Part shown: piece after piece, positions 5,396-5,934 of the stretch
Layout: the number at the start of each line of letters is the position of its first letter
How positions within the stretch are numbered: position 1 is the stretch's first letter
From: UBA8437 sp003445035
Lineage (GTDB): Bacteria > Planctomycetota > Planctomycetia > Planctomycetales > Planctomycetaceae
Direction: 5' to 3'
Assembly (NCBI GenBank): GCA_937901285.1
Contig: CALCHI010000262.1
Span: forward strand, 1 to 5,934
Length of the DNA stretch: 5,934 nt
The notes under the pieces: model-generated
The model's database searches: none
What the model was told of the DNA's origin: nothing
The model's input: only the letters and a program-made list of their open reading frames with translations
Position numbers and translations under genes: made by a program

Positions 5396-5934
5396 ATGGA
5401 AAAGACCGAGGCGATGGTGATCCGCGTTGCGGATTTCAGTGAGACCAGTCGTGTGGTCACGCTGTTTTCCCGGGAATTCGGCAAGATCGCGGCCATGGCC
5501 AAGGGGGGACGACGGCTGAAGGGTCCCTTCGAGGCTGCTCTTGACCTGCTTGCGACGTGTCAGATAGTGTTCCTCCGCAAATCGTCCGCTACTCTCGATC
5601 TCCTCACTGAAGCCAAGCTGATTTCCCGATTCCGGCCCCCCGGCCGCAATCTGCACAGTCTCTACGCCGGCTATTACGTCGCCGAGTTGCTGTCAGGATT
5701 GACCGAAGACTACGACCCTTACCCGGTGTTGTATGACCAGGCCACGCTCGCATTGCAGCGACTCGCCGAGGACGGTGACGTCCGCCCGGTGCTGCTCCGG
5801 TTCGAGATGGTGTTGTTGCGTGAGATCGGGCAGATGCCTGTCGTCGATCGCTGTGTGTCGTGTGATGTCCTGGTGAACTCCGATCCTCAAACCGATCCTC
5901 AAACCGATCCTCAAACCGATCCTCAAACCGATCC
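5396..5934 (+). CDS. recO: DNA repair protein RecO, C-terminus cut by the window edge, with repeat insertion
   Basis: The first 179 residues of RecO, which with RecR helps load RecA onto single-stranded DNA in the RecF pathway. The N-terminus MEKTEAMVIRVADFSETSRV followed by VTLFSREFGKIAAMAKGGRR matches the RecO oligonucleotide-binding fold (about 1-80), including the conserved basic turn after AMAKG. The helical domain follows (LHSLYAGYYVAELLSGLTEDYDPYPVLYD and onward to RFEMVLLREIGQMPVVDRC). Cys153 and Cys156 form the first half of the zinc finger expected in this part of many RecO proteins. Six residues later the sequence becomes a DPQT tetrapeptide repeat (from residue 163) where family members normally continue with a short Gly/Pro-rich loop and a second CxxC. 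The rest lies beyond the edge. The frame stays open through the repeat, so the gene may be intact with an insertion, or broken further on. ATG 5396 fits the family start. Confidence 0.93.
   Translation, partial: MEKTEAMVIRVADFSETSRVVTLFSREFGKIAAMAKGGRRLKGPFEAALDLLATCQIVFLRKSSATLDLLTEAKLISRFRPPGRNLHSLYAGYYVAELLSGLTEDYDPYPVLYDQATLALQRLAEDGDVRPVLLRFEMVLLREIGQMPVVDRCVSCDVLVNSDPQTDPQTDPQTDPQTD
5881..5934 (+). repeat. 12-base coding tandem repeat inside recO, (DPQT)n
   Basis: There are four and a half perfect copies of CGATCCTCAAAC, at 5881-5892, 5893-5904, 5905-5916, 5917-5928 and a half copy to 5934. In the recO frame they read Asp-Pro-Gln-Thr. No base differs between copies, which points to very recent expansion. 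The array goes on past the edge. Each unit carries one GATC site, spaced exactly 12 bases. Confidence 0.95.

Noticed and set aside
5693..5926. Minus-strand frame with Arg-Ile-Gly-Leu repeats opposite recO
   Set aside because: It is the antisense reading of the DPQT repeat. recO on the plus strand is well supported along its whole visible length.
3426..5934. A defence island or phage-exclusion system built around the methyltransferase
   Set aside because: The flanking genes are recO and a small exported protein on the opposite strand. No nuclease, helicase, phosphatase or ATPase partner is present in the window.

Overview
This is a GC-rich bacterial segment with five complete or near-complete genes and two genes cut by the window edges. 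The protein families suggest a member of the Planctomycetota. The clues are a small exported Tyr-rich protein ending in GHHFILDVF, a short zinc-ribbon protein opening with IRLDLDVRRVWRC, and an exported M28 peptidase in a loose, non-operonic layout. That placement rests on recollection of such proteins and on no database search.

Layout from left to right. At 1-437 (minus) is a partial zinc-ribbon protein. It carries a charged linker and a C-terminal tail of (ESEQ)/(EPEQ) repeats that runs off the left edge. It has no ATG, GTG, TTG or CTG start, only an ATC codon behind a strong Shine-Dalgarno. Divergent from it, at 607-1518 (plus), is a DUF368/PopT-type undecaprenyl-phosphate transporter. Convergent with that, at 1551-2798 (minus), is an exported M28 metallopeptidase with all expected metal ligands. 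A divergent 188-base leader region with two competing hairpins precedes 2987-3292 (plus), the small exported Tyr/His-rich protein. A strong hairpin at 3371-3402 separates it from the convergent 3426-5264 (minus) gene, an N6-adenine DNA methyltransferase of the Eco57I/TaqI type with no visible nuclease. Divergent from that, at 5396-5934 (plus), is recO, which runs off the right edge inside a 12-base tandem repeat placed just after its first zinc-finger CxxC.

Every neighbouring pair is divergent or convergent, so no operon or multi-gene system is visible. The genes look like independent housekeeping or accessory units: lipid-carrier recycling, peptide degradation, DNA modification and recombinational repair. 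No CRISPR array, insertion sequence, tRNA, rRNA or integrase was found.

The most unusual feature is that both ends of the window lie in perfect or near-perfect 12-base coding tandem repeats. One encodes Glu-Pro/Ser-Glu-Gln on the minus strand and the other encodes Asp-Pro-Gln-Thr on the plus strand. This probably explains why the assembly stops at these points, and it suggests a genome prone to in-frame 12-base expansions.
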